From Megalonaias nervosa (Eukaryota > Mollusca > Bivalvia > Unionida > Unionidae), in assembly GCA_016617855.1 (NCBI GenBank), contig JAECUM010003286.1, positions 1 through 64,000 of the forward strand: 64,000 nucleotides of DNA. The letters are read 5' to 3'. The notes beneath the pieces are model-generated. The model was not told the origin of the DNA, did not search any database, and was given only the letters and a program-made list of their open reading frames with translations. A program made the position numbers and the translations under genes. The stretch's first letter is position 1, and every line of letters begins with the position of its first letter. Shown piece by piece: positions 1 to 11,329 of this stretch.

Positions 1-162
1 CAAAGTCTTGCTCATGTGAGTCATATTTATGTTCTAAATAAACATGACGTTTCTTTCAAAATATCAGACCCTTTGAACATAATCATCACAACAAAAATTA
101 TAATAATGAAATAGAAAAAAAGTTCAAATTTTAACACACAAGTAATTAAACTACATGGTCGT

Positions 163-1108
163 AACAGGTGATAGTAATAAACATACCCAGTAGGTTGTCA
201 CAGCCGGTGATAGTAATAAACATACCCAGTAGGTTGTCACAGCTGGTGATAGTAATAAATATACCCAGTATGTCATCACAATTGGTGATAGTAATAAACA
301 TACCCAGTAGGTCATCACAGCTGGTGATAGTAATAAATATATCCAGTAGGTTTAGTAATAAACATACCCAGTAGGTTGTCACAGCCAGTGATAGTAATAA
401 ACATACTAAGTAGGTTGTCACAGCTGGTGATAGTAATAAATATATCCAGTAGGTCATCACAGTTGGCGATAGTAACAAACATACCCAGTAGGTCGTCACA
501 GCTGGTGATAGTAATAAATATACCCAGTAGGCTTAGTAATAAACATACCCAGTAGGTCATCACAGCTGGTGATAGTAATAAATATACCCAGTAGGTCATC
601 ACAGATGGTGATAGTATTAAACATACCCAGTAGGTCTAGTAATAAATATACCCAGTAGGTCATCATAGCTGATGATAGTAATAAACATACCCAGTAAGTC
701 TAGTAATAAATAAACCCAGTAGGTCATCACAGCTGGTGATAGTAATAAACATACCCACTAGGTCTAGTAATAAATATACCCAGTAGGTCATCACAGCTGG
801 TGATAATAATAAACATACCCAGTAGGTCTAGTAATAAATATACCCAGTAGGTCATCATAGCTGGTGATAGCAATAAACATACCCAGTAGGTCTAGTAATA
901 AATATACCCAGTAGATCTAGTAATAAACATATCCAGTAGGTCTAGTAATAAACATATCCAGTAGGTCTAGTAATAAACATACCCAATAGGTCTAGTAATA
1001 AACATATCCAGTAGGTCTAGTAATAAACATACCCAGTAGGTCTAGTAATGAACATACCCAGTAGGTCTAATAAACATACCCAATAGGTCTAGTAATAAAC
1101 ATATCCAG
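163..1108. repeat. Minisatellite with alternating 25-bp and 39-bp units
   Basis: About 30 tandem units share a 25-bp core (tagtaataaacatacccag followed by taggtc). Many units carry an extra 14-bp quasi-palindromic cassette (catcacagctggtga), giving 39 bp. Long units dominate at the left end and mix with short units toward the right, where the last units are almost all short. The minus-strand open frames here simply follow the repeat and are not genes. Confidence 0.95.
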
Positions 1109-1109
1109 T

Positions 1110-1945
1110 AGGTCATCCCTAAGGGCAAAAAATTTATATCTTCAGAGGAAGATTTATTATGTAACTGTGTGTTTAGGCATGCAGAGACCATGGATGAATA
1201 AGCATGAATGAATGAATTAATTAAAACACTTCTTTAGTTGCCTGGTTCTAAATTAAAAGATGCTGAACTGATGTCGAGTATAGTTTGCAGTGGTAGCTGT
1301 TTGAAGATCTTGTTATCTCTACTCTTCCTGAAAGGAAAGCTGTATTGACCAGGAGTTTTCACTGGAAGACTTCGGTCTTATGATATATAGTTGGTGCTGA
1401 ATGAAAGTGATGTCAACCTGATATCCAGTGTGACCACCATGGTGGCCATCTAGAAAATCTTTAAAAAGCTTTGTTATTACTACTCCTCATATTGACATAG
1501 GATTATTAACAAAGGGCTTCTTGTGATGTCCTAAATGCAAATGATGCCCATCTTTTATTTTTTAAATTCGTTTCAGTCAGTAGAATGTTAGTTCCTTTGA
1601 GAGACTCTCGTTTTGGTGGATCTGTTTTGAATGATAAGCTATGAAAATGTAGAAGTCAGTGTTAATGGAGTGACAACCTGTTCACAAGTTTTGTTCTTAT
1701 AAGTAAATTCTTGGATTAGAAAGAGGCCAGATGCTTTGAATTACACAATTACACATTTTTATTTACATACCTTGACTTCACTATTTTTTGTTTGGTCTCA
1801 ATTTCAGTGGATTCTGAAAATCTGAACAATGCCCGTTCTGTGGACACCCTTCCTTAGTTCACAAATTTCAATACATGTTCCAGTAAAACAAATGTCTTTT
1901 CTAATTAAACAGTGAAGACTTAAACCCATAAAAAATGAATTAACA
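1110..1945. other. Non-coding stretch with a dispersed-repeat fragment
   Basis: No gene was seen. Positions about 1260-1560 contain phrases shared with 14930-15790, 28480-29430 and 31925-32930 (for example tgtgaccaccatggtggcca and a later catattgacataggatt). This is a diverged copy of that dispersed family. The remainder is unique AT-rich sequence. Confidence 0.6.
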
Positions 1946-1947
1946 AT

Positions 1948-2478
1948 AATGCTATACTGATTAACAGTAACTCTATACTGATTAACAACAATCTGTACTG
2001 ATTAACACTAACTCTGTATGATTAACATTAACTCTATACTAATTAACAACAATCTGTACTGATTAATACTAACTCTGTATGATTAACATTAACTCTATAC
2101 TAATTAACAACAATCTGTACTGATTAACACTAACTCTGTATGATTAACATTAACTCTATACTAATTAACAACAATCTGTACTGATTAACACTAACTCTGT
2201 ATGATTAACATTAACTCTATACTAATTAACAACAATCTGTACTGATTAACACTAACTCTGTACTGATTGACATTAACTCTGTACTGATTAACATTAACTC
2301 TGTACTGATTAACACTAACTCTGTATGATTAACATTAACTCTATACTAATTAACAACAATCTGTACTGATTAACACTAACTCTGTATGATTAACATTAAC
2401 TCTATACTAATTAACAACAATCTGTACTGATTAACACTAACTCTGTACTGATTAACATTAACTCTATACTGATTACAG
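1948..2478. repeat. Higher-order minisatellite, 61-bp unit of three ~20-bp monomers
   Basis: Monomers of the form (c)tgattaacaNtaactctgta repeat about every 20 bp. From 2000 onward they are organised in a 61-bp higher-order unit (ctgattaacactaactctgt / atgattaacattaactctat / actaattaacaacaatctgt), repeated about five times and flanked by monomers without that order. Confidence 0.93.
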
Positions 2479-2479
2479 T

Positions 2480-3410
2480 AACCCTGTGGAGAAATAGTAT
2501 CTTGTTCTCAACGCATACATCATGGCCCAGCTTCCTTTGCAGCCTGTCAAAAAAAAATAACCAGTGTCTATTGGCAGCCTCCATTAAGATGGCAAACATC
2601 TTGATCCTAATAGTGTAAAGTTTACACACATTTTACGGCATGTCATTGTTTCAGTCAAACTACTGGTACCTGTGACAGGAACTAGTCATCTGAATTTGAT
2701 GTTGATGCAGGAGTTGTCATTCTGAATCTTAATGCAGTAACTGTTGTTATAGGTTCAGTTTGTTTGAAGCAATGTTAGAGTTTTTCTGGGGTATTAAACG
2801 GTGTGTGTGTGTGTTTGTGTGTGTGTGTCTTTCCACATATGCTAAAGTTTTGTTTTCCCGCTTTAGTGTCTGGTATTTGCTTCTATTCATGTGTTACAAG
2901 GTGACAAATAGAGCTGAGGAAAGAAACCAACCACTTGCTCCTAACATTGCAGAATGTTGTGAGAGGTACAAATGGAGTTATCCTTTGCCCAATACACCCT
3001 GAAAGAGGTACTAATGTTCATTGTTTACTCCATTTACTCTGCTGTCTTCGGTAGAATCCAGTAAACTATAAATCTAAAGCTGTTATATCTAAGATGGGAA
3101 GACACTTTATTGCTATTTGTGACATTGCTTGGTAGAGAGTTTTCCAATGTAGCTTGAGGGACTTAGCTTTTTCCCCTGTATTCTGGGTGGGTTTGAGATT
3201 ATCATTTTCTTTCTGGCTATTTTCTTTACTTTTCATAAGCCTGCTTATAAATACATTATGGTCACAATAGTTTTGTATTTGAATTGCCTTTTATATTGTC
3301 GGCTTATTATGTATAAATCTTTCATGTGTACAAGCAGAAAGATATCAAACTGTAAGAAAGTTCAGAGAAAACGTGTTTAAATTTTAATCTAACTTCAGCA
3401 AAAAAAACCC
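2480..3410. other. Non-coding stretch, short GT microsatellite
   Basis: No gene recognised. An interrupted GT tract lies at about 2800-2828. The 80-codon frame around 2760-3002 starts upstream of this tract and shows no domain. Confidence 0.5.
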
Positions 3411-3414
3411 GTTT

Positions 3415-3629
3415 TATATAATTTTAAGTCATCAAACTGCAAAGAACAAAAGTTCTTTATTTGCCGAGGCATAATGCTCCTGCAGATCAGGGTCTGTGTT
3501 GTTTATTTTACTGTTTACTTCTTATAAACTGTACAGACCATGATCTGCTGGCACATTATGCAATGGTAGATCTGGGGTCTGTGCAGTTTGCAATTGGACT
3601 CTTCTTACAAGCAAGTAAACATGATACCT
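3415..3629 (+). mobile_element. Twin-hairpin MITE, copy 1
   Basis: Carries both internal hairpins (tgcagatcagggtctgtgtt, then cagatctggggtctgtgcag equivalents) in plus order. The left terminal inverted repeat is eroded and the right end reads ggactcttcttacaagcaag. It is diverged from the consensus seen in the other copies. Confidence 0.8.
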
Positions 3630-5765
3630 TGTTCTCAGCTGAGTTCATTTTATTTCCATTGCTGTTGTGTTTATTTTTTTCATGTCCCTGTGTCAGTGTA
3701 TTCACATTGAAATCTTAGTGGATGCTTTAATACAAGGAAGTTTTTTAAATGAATTTTACAGTTACATGTATTTGATTTTTCCCATGAATTCAAGCTGCTG
3801 TTACCATTTGGAACGATCTGATGATTATTTTCTCATTTAGTGGAGGGGAGAATATTGGGTTACCCTCCATGTGTCCATAACTTTGTTATCTCCTCATAAC
3901 TTTGTTATCTCCTCATAAACCACTGGGAGGAAATTCACCAAACTTGGTACATACTGCAGGTTATCCATGTGGCAGCCATCAGTGAGAGGGGTATGATTTT
4001 TGGGTTCATGAAGTCCCTGGATGGGGGTTGGGGTGGGGAAGGAGGTGGTTAAAGCTCATGTGTACAAATAAACTGCAGTTGCTCTGACATTTTTGATATT
4101 TTTTTTACAAACTTTATACATGCATTCATAGGAAGACACTTTTTCACTGTACTGGTGACTTGGGTAGATACCAGCAGTAAGGAATGCATGTAAATTCCCG
4201 AGTAATGTTCTTATGAATTCAGTGATATTAACAGAACAGTTTAATTTTTCATGACAAAATAATTCAAATATTGTTTTTAATTTTGAATATTACAAAAATA
4301 ATTACATTCATGATCCTTTAATCACATGCTTGGCATGTGTCACATATGCCAGCAAGGTGGTCAAATGGAATGTTGTGAAAGATATTCAAGCAAATCATCT
4401 TTTTGGAAGAATTACAGATTTTAAAAAATGTCAATTTTTACTTACATACTAGTATATGTTAATGTAGTAAGCACATGTATTCATTTGTAAGATGGAGAAC
4501 TTTCTGAAGATCGATAAGGGAACACTTGTTGTGTGTTTGAATTTTACATAATTTCTGAAGTCCACTAAGTATTTTCTCATTTGTTAGTAATTGCGTTTAT
4601 GTTTACTGACCCTTTCTAATAAATATCTGCTAGGGTGATGGCATCCCACTCAAATTTTCCTGCCTATTATATAAACAGTGTAGTTAGTCAATTGTATGCT
4701 TCAGTATCACCACTTCCTATTTTTATCAAGGTCAGCAAAATGTCTTTCACACTGTGTCAGCTATAATGTAAGCTGTAGTTAAAGTTTTAGGTTATAACTT
4801 GTAGAACAATTATCATTAACTATAAGGTACTGATCATTTTCTTTTGAAAAGGAGGGGGGCTGTGATTTTCTTTGGGCGGAGATATTTTTCTTCATTTATC
4901 TCAAGATAATTAATTATTTTTTTCAAATAATATAATGGATATATTATGGTATGTTATAGAGCAAGATTTTTTTTTTGTTTTAACTATTGATGGACAGAAA
5001 TATAAAAACAAATAATGTGCTACCCCCCAGCCCCTGAAAATTACATTGTTGGTCCCGAATATAATTGTGGCATACCATGGTACATATGGTGGTGTGTTCA
5101 GAAATACTGCAGTACAAAGTTTTTTCTATACCCAGCACTAATGTTAGGACATCCACTGAATTTGTATTCCCTGACCAACATGGTCAGGTACTAAATACAT
5201 CTAGTAGAAAACAGAAATACATAAGTGAGCCACAGTGCAGTAAATTACACAACATTTAATAAATACATTCTCTGGAATTTTCGGCTGCAGAGGCTGGATA
5301 GACCACTTGGATAAAAAAGGAGACCACTGTGCCTATTCTGCTTGTATATTGTGATAATTGCATCAAAATTTGATTTAAAAAATATTAAAGTTACAAAGGT
5401 GTGAACTTATACATGTTATATAGTAACTTCTAATTGTCTTACTCAGGCAGGCTTTTATCATACACCTTGATTGTGTAACAGTTCCCTTGATGGGATTGAA
5501 TCAGTCAGTGGTCCATTGGAATCAACATTACCCATAGTTAAATGGCAGCTGTCAATCACAGCAGTTGGGTCAGTAGTAATTGTTTTACTACACAATTCTG
5601 GTGGGCAGGCAATTCCCATTTTGGGCAGTTTATTCTGTCATTGTGATATATACTCATAGCTCTGCATGCGTTTTACAAGCATGGAAAAATTATAGGTCAT
5701 GCACAAGTAAAATTTCTGACCAATTTGGTTAATATCTTTTATTAAAAGCAATATATTTTTTGCAG
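3630..5765. other. Non-coding, presumed intron or upstream flank of the SR gene
   Basis: No coding exon was recognised. At 3841-4020 there is a dispersed-repeat fragment with an imperfect tandem duplication of cataactttgttatctcct (about 3877-3918). T- and A-rich runs occur near 4970. The last 30 bases before 5766 are a pyrimidine tract ending in the exon acceptor. Confidence 0.5.
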
Positions 5766-5843
5766 GAATCCTCCAGGTTTTGCCTTCTTGGTGTTCAAAT
5801 ATGCAGAAGATGCTGAGAGGGCTGTTCGAAAACTTCATGGACG
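5766..5843 (+). CDS. Exon of SRSF3/SRSF7-like SR splicing factor (RRM, RNP1 half)
   Basis: This internal coding exon encodes the second half of an RNA-recognition motif. The frame starts with one base that completes the previous codon, then reads NPPGFAFLVFKYAEDAERAV followed by RKLHG and two bases of an Arg codon. NPPGFAF is the RNP1 strand typical of SRSF3/SRSF7-type SR proteins, and the acidic AEDAERAV helix matches the second RRM helix. The exon is 78 nt, preceded by a T-rich tract ending in tttgcag and followed by the donor gtataa. SR proteins of this group bind exonic enhancers in pre-mRNA and recruit the spliceosome in the nucleus. The RNP2 half (the first RRM strand) must lie upstream. 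I did not find it between 1 and 5765, so it is probably outside the window. The family call is firm; the orthologue is not. Confidence 0.85.
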
Positions 5844-6137
5844 GTATAACATCTCCATTCTATTTTTTTTTTAAATTCCAAAATCATTAAACGCACCTTT
5901 AGTTAGAGTGAATTTGGTGAGAAATCTCTTTATATTTCAACTCCCCAACCCCCACACTCTGTTCTTGGCTTCTTTTAAATCCCATATTGTTTCATTTGGC
6001 ATTTTGTGAGATTGATCCATGTACAGTAGTGTGGTTCACAATGTTTTAAATGAAATCATATCTTTTAATTGTAGCATACTAGCAACAATAAAAATTTGAG
6101 AGAATCACTGATGTGCAAAGTCATGAATTTTTTAAAA
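5844..6137. other. Start of the 15.4-kb SR-gene intron
   Basis: Begins with the donor gtataacatc. No other feature was seen before the MITE copy at 6138. Confidence 0.6.
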
Positions 6138-6683
6138 TACCATACATACTTGCATATAAGTCTGGTCCAACTGCAGACAACATAGAACCTAATCTGTCAT
6201 TGCATAATATGCTGGTAGATCAGGGTCTTTGTTGTTTGTTCCAGTGGCGTCACTGGGGGGGTGCAGACCACACCGGGTGACACCATCAGAGGGGGTGACA
6301 CCAAAATGACTGTCTATAAAAGTTTTAAATTTTTGTAAAAGAAGGAGGTCCATGGGGGTGACACAATGAGTTACCGCACATGACTGTCTATAAAAGTTTT
6401 GAATTTTTTTGCAGGAAGGGGGTCCATGTGGGTGACGCCATGAGTTACTGCACATGACTATCTATAAAATATTTGAATTTTTGTGCAGGAAAGACGTCCA
6501 TGGGGGTGACATCATGAGTTACCGCACTGGGTGACACCAAGCCTAGTAACGCCACTGGTTTGTTCTAATGATTAGTCTCAACAAATTGTGTAGTCTCAGA
6601 TCTGCTGGTGCATTATGCGACAGTAAATCTAGGTCTGTGCAGTGTGCAGTTGGATCCGACTTATGCCTGAGTATAAATGATAG
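6138..6683 (+). mobile_element. Twin-hairpin MITE, copy 2, split by a hAT element
   Basis: Left part 6138-6241 starts taccatacatacttgcatat and contains the first hairpin. Right part 6558-6683 contains the second hairpin and the right terminal repeat. The break lies in the spacer between the two hairpins and is explained entirely by the hAT insertion at 6242-6557. Confidence 0.9.
6242..6557. mobile_element. Non-autonomous hAT transposon (316 bp)
   Basis: The ends are CAGTGGCGTCACT and AGTAACGCCACTG, near-perfect inverted repeats, flanked on both sides by the 8-bp target duplication GTTTGTTC (6234-6241 and 6558-6565). An 8-bp duplication and a CAGTGGCG-type end are characteristic of the hAT superfamily. 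Inside are about three ~74-bp tandem units beginning gtccatgggggtgac at roughly 6348, 6422 and 6496. There is no transposase, so the element depends on one supplied in trans. Confidence 0.93.
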
Positions 6684-6685
6684 TA

Positions 6686-8521
6686 CAGTGGGACCCCGCT
6701 ATAACACGGTAGTTGGGAGCCATAGAACCCGACCGTGTTATGAACCGAACCGTGTTATAAGCAACCATGTACAGTACCAACAAATTTGTAGGGTTAGCGG
6801 GGTGGGTGGGGGTGGTAATGAAAACGGGTGCAGACACGTGTGCTTCATTGGCATAATTACCATTTTAAATCAATGTATATTAAATGAGAAAACACCTGCA
6901 GTGATAACAGAGATTGCATATATAATATATTTCTTTATTCAGAGAATCACGCATTGGTACATACACGTGTATAGTTTATATATACATATCTAATCTATAG
7001 CATGAATAGAGCATCAACACCGTGTACTCATTCATGAATCGAATCACATACATTGAATCCACAATACAAGTATTTCCATTGAAAATATCCGCACACAGAT
7101 TTAAAATATTCAATAATTTTGTCACAGATCATTTTGTGACTGAATTCAATGGAAAAATAAATAGGAAATATTACGTACCGAATGATGGAACAGTATGTCC
7201 GAAGGTTAAAAACGGTGTCTGTATAAATTTCATACTGCTAAATTTTCTCATCTGTGAATTGTAATACTTTATTATTGTTTGAAAAACTCAGTGATTTTCA
7301 GCTGCTTTCTGCTACTGTCACGTTTGCTCTTCGCAAAGTCAATCATATTTCTTAACTGAAGAATTCGAACATAGTCAATATCTTGCATCTCCATTCATTA
7401 ACACGTCACGTGACTGCATCAGCTTCCCAAATGCCCTCTCAGCCTCGAACACATCATTCTCAGAAAATCCATCAAGTAAACTATCATCATCATCACCGCT
7501 GGTATCCTGAGTAATAGTAAATGCTGCGCCAAGTCCTTTTTCCCAGCATTTCTTAATGCATCTGGGCGTAATGGCATCCCAAGATTTGCCGCCGAGGTAC
7601 ATTACTTCTTTCAGATTTAAACTTTGTAGTGTCGCCTGGACGGAGGTTTCATCACAAACAATCTTTTTCACAAGTTCTCTTCTATAATTCACTTTAAAAA
7701 CTGATATTAGGAAGTGGACAACATTATTCACTGGTCAACTGATTGCATAAAACAACACCGCCAAGCCACGCCCACATGTTGGCGGCTTTCGTTTCTTTGA
7801 TGTTTTATAAATCGTTGCCCCATAATTTGAACAAGTTTAGCTCGGCAATTGACTTTGATGATGAGCAATGTACTTAAATTAATTGGTCTATAAATTCAGG
7901 TGAGAATCTTTTATCAACCGCCGCATTGTTTGTTGCTTAGTTGTGTAGTCAGTTTAGAGAACATATGTCGGATATTGTTTGAGCAACGACGGTATACGGA
8001 ATGGATTGAAGACAAACACAAAGTAGACTTGATGGCTTCATTGCTCACGGATCAGTAATAATAAGATTAACACTTATGAGCTGTCATTTTTCAACAATAA
8101 ACAAAGATCAAAGTTCTCAAAAGGCCCAGCCATTGGTTCAGAAACCTGTATTTCCGATGTTTATTTTGGCACAAAACTGTAAGAAATTGGTTAAATTAAA
8201 AAATTTTAGGAGCCATGCCACGATCATTTTATATTCAAGTCCATACGCGATTACCTCCCCAAATGTTTTCCGTGTACGAGAATAATACATGTATATGATA
8301 TTTCAGGAACCATGCCACAATCATCTTATATTCGAATTTATATGCAATCTCTTCTCCAGAATGATAATAAAACTTTTTGCATATTTTCATTTTCGTACTT
8401 ATAAGAATTTTTTTTTTTTTTTACAAGGTAATAAGGTAAATGAAATTTTGGGAGCCATGCCACGACCGTGTTATATCCGAATTCGTGTTATAACGGAGTG
8501 TGCTATAGTGGGGTCCCACTG
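6686..8521 (-). mobile_element. Internally deleted Tigger/pogo (Tc1/mariner) transposon
   Basis: The ends are inverted repeats (CAGTGGGACCCCGCTATAAC at left, GTGCTATAGTGGGGTCCCAC plus TG at right), flanked by TA on both sides. These are the typical TIR and TA duplication of pogo/Tigger elements. The 1,836-bp element carries only the C-terminal part of a transposase (7375-7731, minus). Three degenerate copies of a subterminal block (gagccatgccacgaccgtgt type) lie at about 8209, 8305 and 8451, and a related one sits inside the left end at about 6716. Confidence 0.92.
7375..7731 (-). pseudogene. C-terminal remnant of a Tigger/jerky-type transposase
   Basis: A 118-codon minus-strand frame contains YLGGKSWDAITPRCIKKCWE followed by KGLGAAF. 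This is the helical block after the DDE domain of pogo/Tigger and CENP-B/jerky-like proteins (consensus AWdsVtpeTIknCWrkagf). A DDDDS acidic stretch follows. The DNA-binding HTH domains and the DDE catalytic core are missing; the sequence upstream of the frame (7732-8520 on the plus axis) is non-coding. The product could not act as a transposase. The frame is open, so decay is recent or the piece is young. Domestication is possible but there is no evidence for it. Confidence 0.8.
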
Positions 8522-8835
8522 TACATGTAATGGTTTTGCATTATCAAAGCAAATATAATGTGTTTTAATGTATGTTAACACAAACACATGAGTGGGTTGT
8601 CAGACTGCAGATAACATGAATTCCTGGCAACTAACTATGAGGGATATTCAGATAAATTGTTTGAAAAAACACCCAAAAGATCTGTCATAAAAATGGCATA
8701 TACAGGTCCTTATTGAATTGTAATATGGCAGAATGAAATAGTAACTAATATCCAGCCACATCATCAAAGTTTTTACGGGGCAGAGAAAACTTAATTTTTC
8801 TTTGCTCATCAAACAAAGCAAGTTTTAAAGAAATG

Positions 8836-9022
8836 ATTTGGTTTTATTTTTGTGTTTTACGGCACAGCAACACAAATAGGTTATTTAGGGCCAAAGCAGT
8901 TAGACTAAAGTGCCTTGCCTGGTGACACACCATGGTAGCTGGACCAAGGCTGTTCTGATAGGATCTGGACCTGCAGTCTTTTGGTTGGAAGACTGGCATA
9001 TTAATCACAGAGTGACCACATT
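8836..9022 (-). mobile_element. tRNA-derived SINE, family II (degraded)
   Basis: Read on the minus strand, it has a tRNA-like head with a B-box-like gcaggtccagatcc, a body with ttgcctt...ggccctaaataacct, and a tail gccgtaaaacacaaaaat. The tail matches that of the SINE at 37957-38145 (gccataaagcacaaatcaaa). Confidence 0.6.
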
Positions 9023-9470
9023 GCTGCTAAAATAGTGAATAGCAATGTTTCTTTCTCGCATGTGATATATGCATTCACATTATCAGATGAGGCTGATCTT
9101 TATATGTTTTCTATATATTATCAAAACTGATGACCCTGTCTGTCATTTTTCATACACTGATTTTTTTATACCATTAATCCATAAAAATCGGAATTCTTTT
9201 ATATGTTTAATTTTTTAAGAGAGAACTTGTATATTCTCTTTTAAAAGATTTTGTAGTTATTTAGACAAAGAAATAACTAAAAATAATGATAAATGTCATT
9301 TTACCTTTAATTATTTGTACACTGCCAACATAACTAATTAAAAAGCATACAAAAAATTACAGGTAATACAAAATCTTATAAAATTCTAAGGGATTGTTTA
9401 CATGTTTGATTGAATTTTCACAGCAAAACTAAATAGAAAATAAACTGTATTCTCATACATCATTATGAGC
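9022..9470. other. AT-rich intron sequence
   Basis: Nothing recognised apart from homopolymer-rich, AT-rich sequence. Confidence 0.5.
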
Positions 9471-9471
9471 A

Positions 9472-9730
9472 TACCTGTAAAGTGAATTGTAGCAAATTCT
9501 ACTGCTATGGGCATCATGATAATTACATACCTGTAAAGTGAATTGTAGCAAATTCTACTGCTATGGGCATTATGTTAATTACATATCTGTAAAGTGAATT
9601 GTAGCAAATTCTACTGCTGTGGGCATGATGTTAATTACATACCTGTAAAGTCAATTGTAGCAAAGTTCTACTGCTATGGACATCATGTTAATTACATACC
9701 CGTAAAGTGAATTGTAGCAAAATTCTAGTG
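9472..9730. repeat. Minisatellite, ~56-bp unit, about 4.5 copies
   Basis: The unit cctgtaaagtgaattgtagc / aaattctactgctatgggca / tcatgttaattacata is repeated with few changes. Confidence 0.95.
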
Positions 9731-10111
9731 CTTAAATCATATTAAAATTTAATGTACTTTTTTCCTGTGTGATGCCAGATATAAATGTTGGTACATGAAT
9801 GGTTGTCTCTAGCACAATCGGAAAGAAATGAACCACCATGTGTATCCATGAAGACATAAGAGATCAGCATTTGCCTGTAATCTGTAGAATGTGGCTGGAT
9901 AGTATTGCCTAGAATAAAAAGAGTACATTTCTAAGGACATTAAACAATAGGTGTACAAAACATAATCATCATTGTATCCATCACTGTTGGTGAAGACAAC
10001 ATACAGGTCACATGCACTATACAGGTCATGATACATATCAGTCATGTTCATTTATTTTCATATGCTTCCGCATGTATCAACAGTTACATTTGCTTTAAGT
10101 ATAGACAAATG

Positions 10112-10332
10112 TACCATCTCTACTTGCTTATAAGACAAGCCAAACTGCAAACAACAAAGATCGTGATTTGCCATAGTATAATACACCTGCCAGTCAGGGT
10201 GTAGCTTGTTTGTTCTACTGATTACTCCTAACAAACTGCACAGACCTAGATCTGTAGGCCCATTATGTGATGGCAGATATGGGTCTGTGCAGTTTGTAGC
10301 TGGACTTGACTTTTAAGCAACTATATATGGTA
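10112..10332 (+). mobile_element. Twin-hairpin MITE, copy 3
   Basis: Nearly complete. It begins taccatctctacttgcttat and ends ttttaagcaactatatatgg followed by ta. Both hairpins are present in plus order with the spacer gttctactgattactcctaa. Confidence 0.9.
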
Positions 10333-11300
10333 GGTTACTTGCTCAGTCAGAACAATAATTTTTCACATCTTCTCAATACCCAGTCTTTTCACTTTAATAT
10401 TGTAATATTAACTGAATATACATACATTCTTTGGACCTATTGAAAGCTTTACAGTTATCACATCAATCTTTCTACTCCAGAATTCTTAACAAATTATGTA
10501 AACGGCATCTTTTATTTCATTTATCGTTTGCATTTCATCAGGCTGTACATATGCATCTAACAAGGGGCAATGCCTTTAATCTTTCTTTTAAGTAGTACAA
10601 GATGTGTGTACAAAGCCAAGTGGAATAAAAGTGAATCCGTGCTTGCCAAATAACATTTTAATTCAGTATGGTTTTGCAAATTACAATTCTCCGGTGCAGA
10701 TCAATCACAACTTTCCTCTTCAGAAGACATGCAGTGCAAGAATATATGAAATTCTTTGGTGCAGAACTGTGGCATTATAGTTAGATAGAGGATTTAGCCA
10801 AAAAAGTTTTTTCCATAATAATGATATAATTAATATTGCACAGGAAAGTGATACAAATGAAATTCATGAACATAACCTTACTGAGCCAAATCCAGTGATG
10901 TGGTAGATATTAAACAGGGGATTAGTACAAATTGTGTTTTGCTCCTGGATAAAACCTTCATGAGAAAAACATTATTATACATAGTATAGTGGGATTTGTT
11001 TGTAGATGAACAGGTTTTTTTTTTCCTAAAATGCACGCATGAAATTTTGTCTAGTTATATTTAGTGATTCTTAATGATATGTTGGAGGATAAATTGTGAT
11101 GGATTTAATGTTTTTGAACAACTCTTAATCCAGTAAATTCTAAAAATTTCTCCACAGCTAAAAATACTTGCTATATGGTAATTACAGTTAGGCCATTTTT
11201 GCTCCATGTTCCATAGCACAGTCTTAGAACTTTTGAACTATTTATGAAGCATTAGTGCAAAATCTTAATTGTAAAATTGTTATGTATATATAATTAAATT
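10333..11300. other. Unique intron sequence
   Basis: No gene, tandem array or familiar repeat recognised. Confidence 0.4.
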
Positions 11301-11329
11301 GCTTGTGTGTAAGTTTTAAAATTATTTTT

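Noticed and set aside
146..602. Overlapping minus-strand frames of 117 and 95 codons with ITITSCDDLLGM-type repeats
   Set aside because: They translate the 25/39-bp minisatellite in two phases. Periodicity keeps stops out, and there is no independent coding evidence.
163..1108. CRISPR-like repeat-spacer array
   Set aside because: The repeats are contiguous minisatellite units with no unique spacers, in eukaryotic DNA.
6568..6993. 141-codon plus-strand frame as a gene
   Set aside because: It starts in the MITE and runs through the Tigger left end; no conserved domain.
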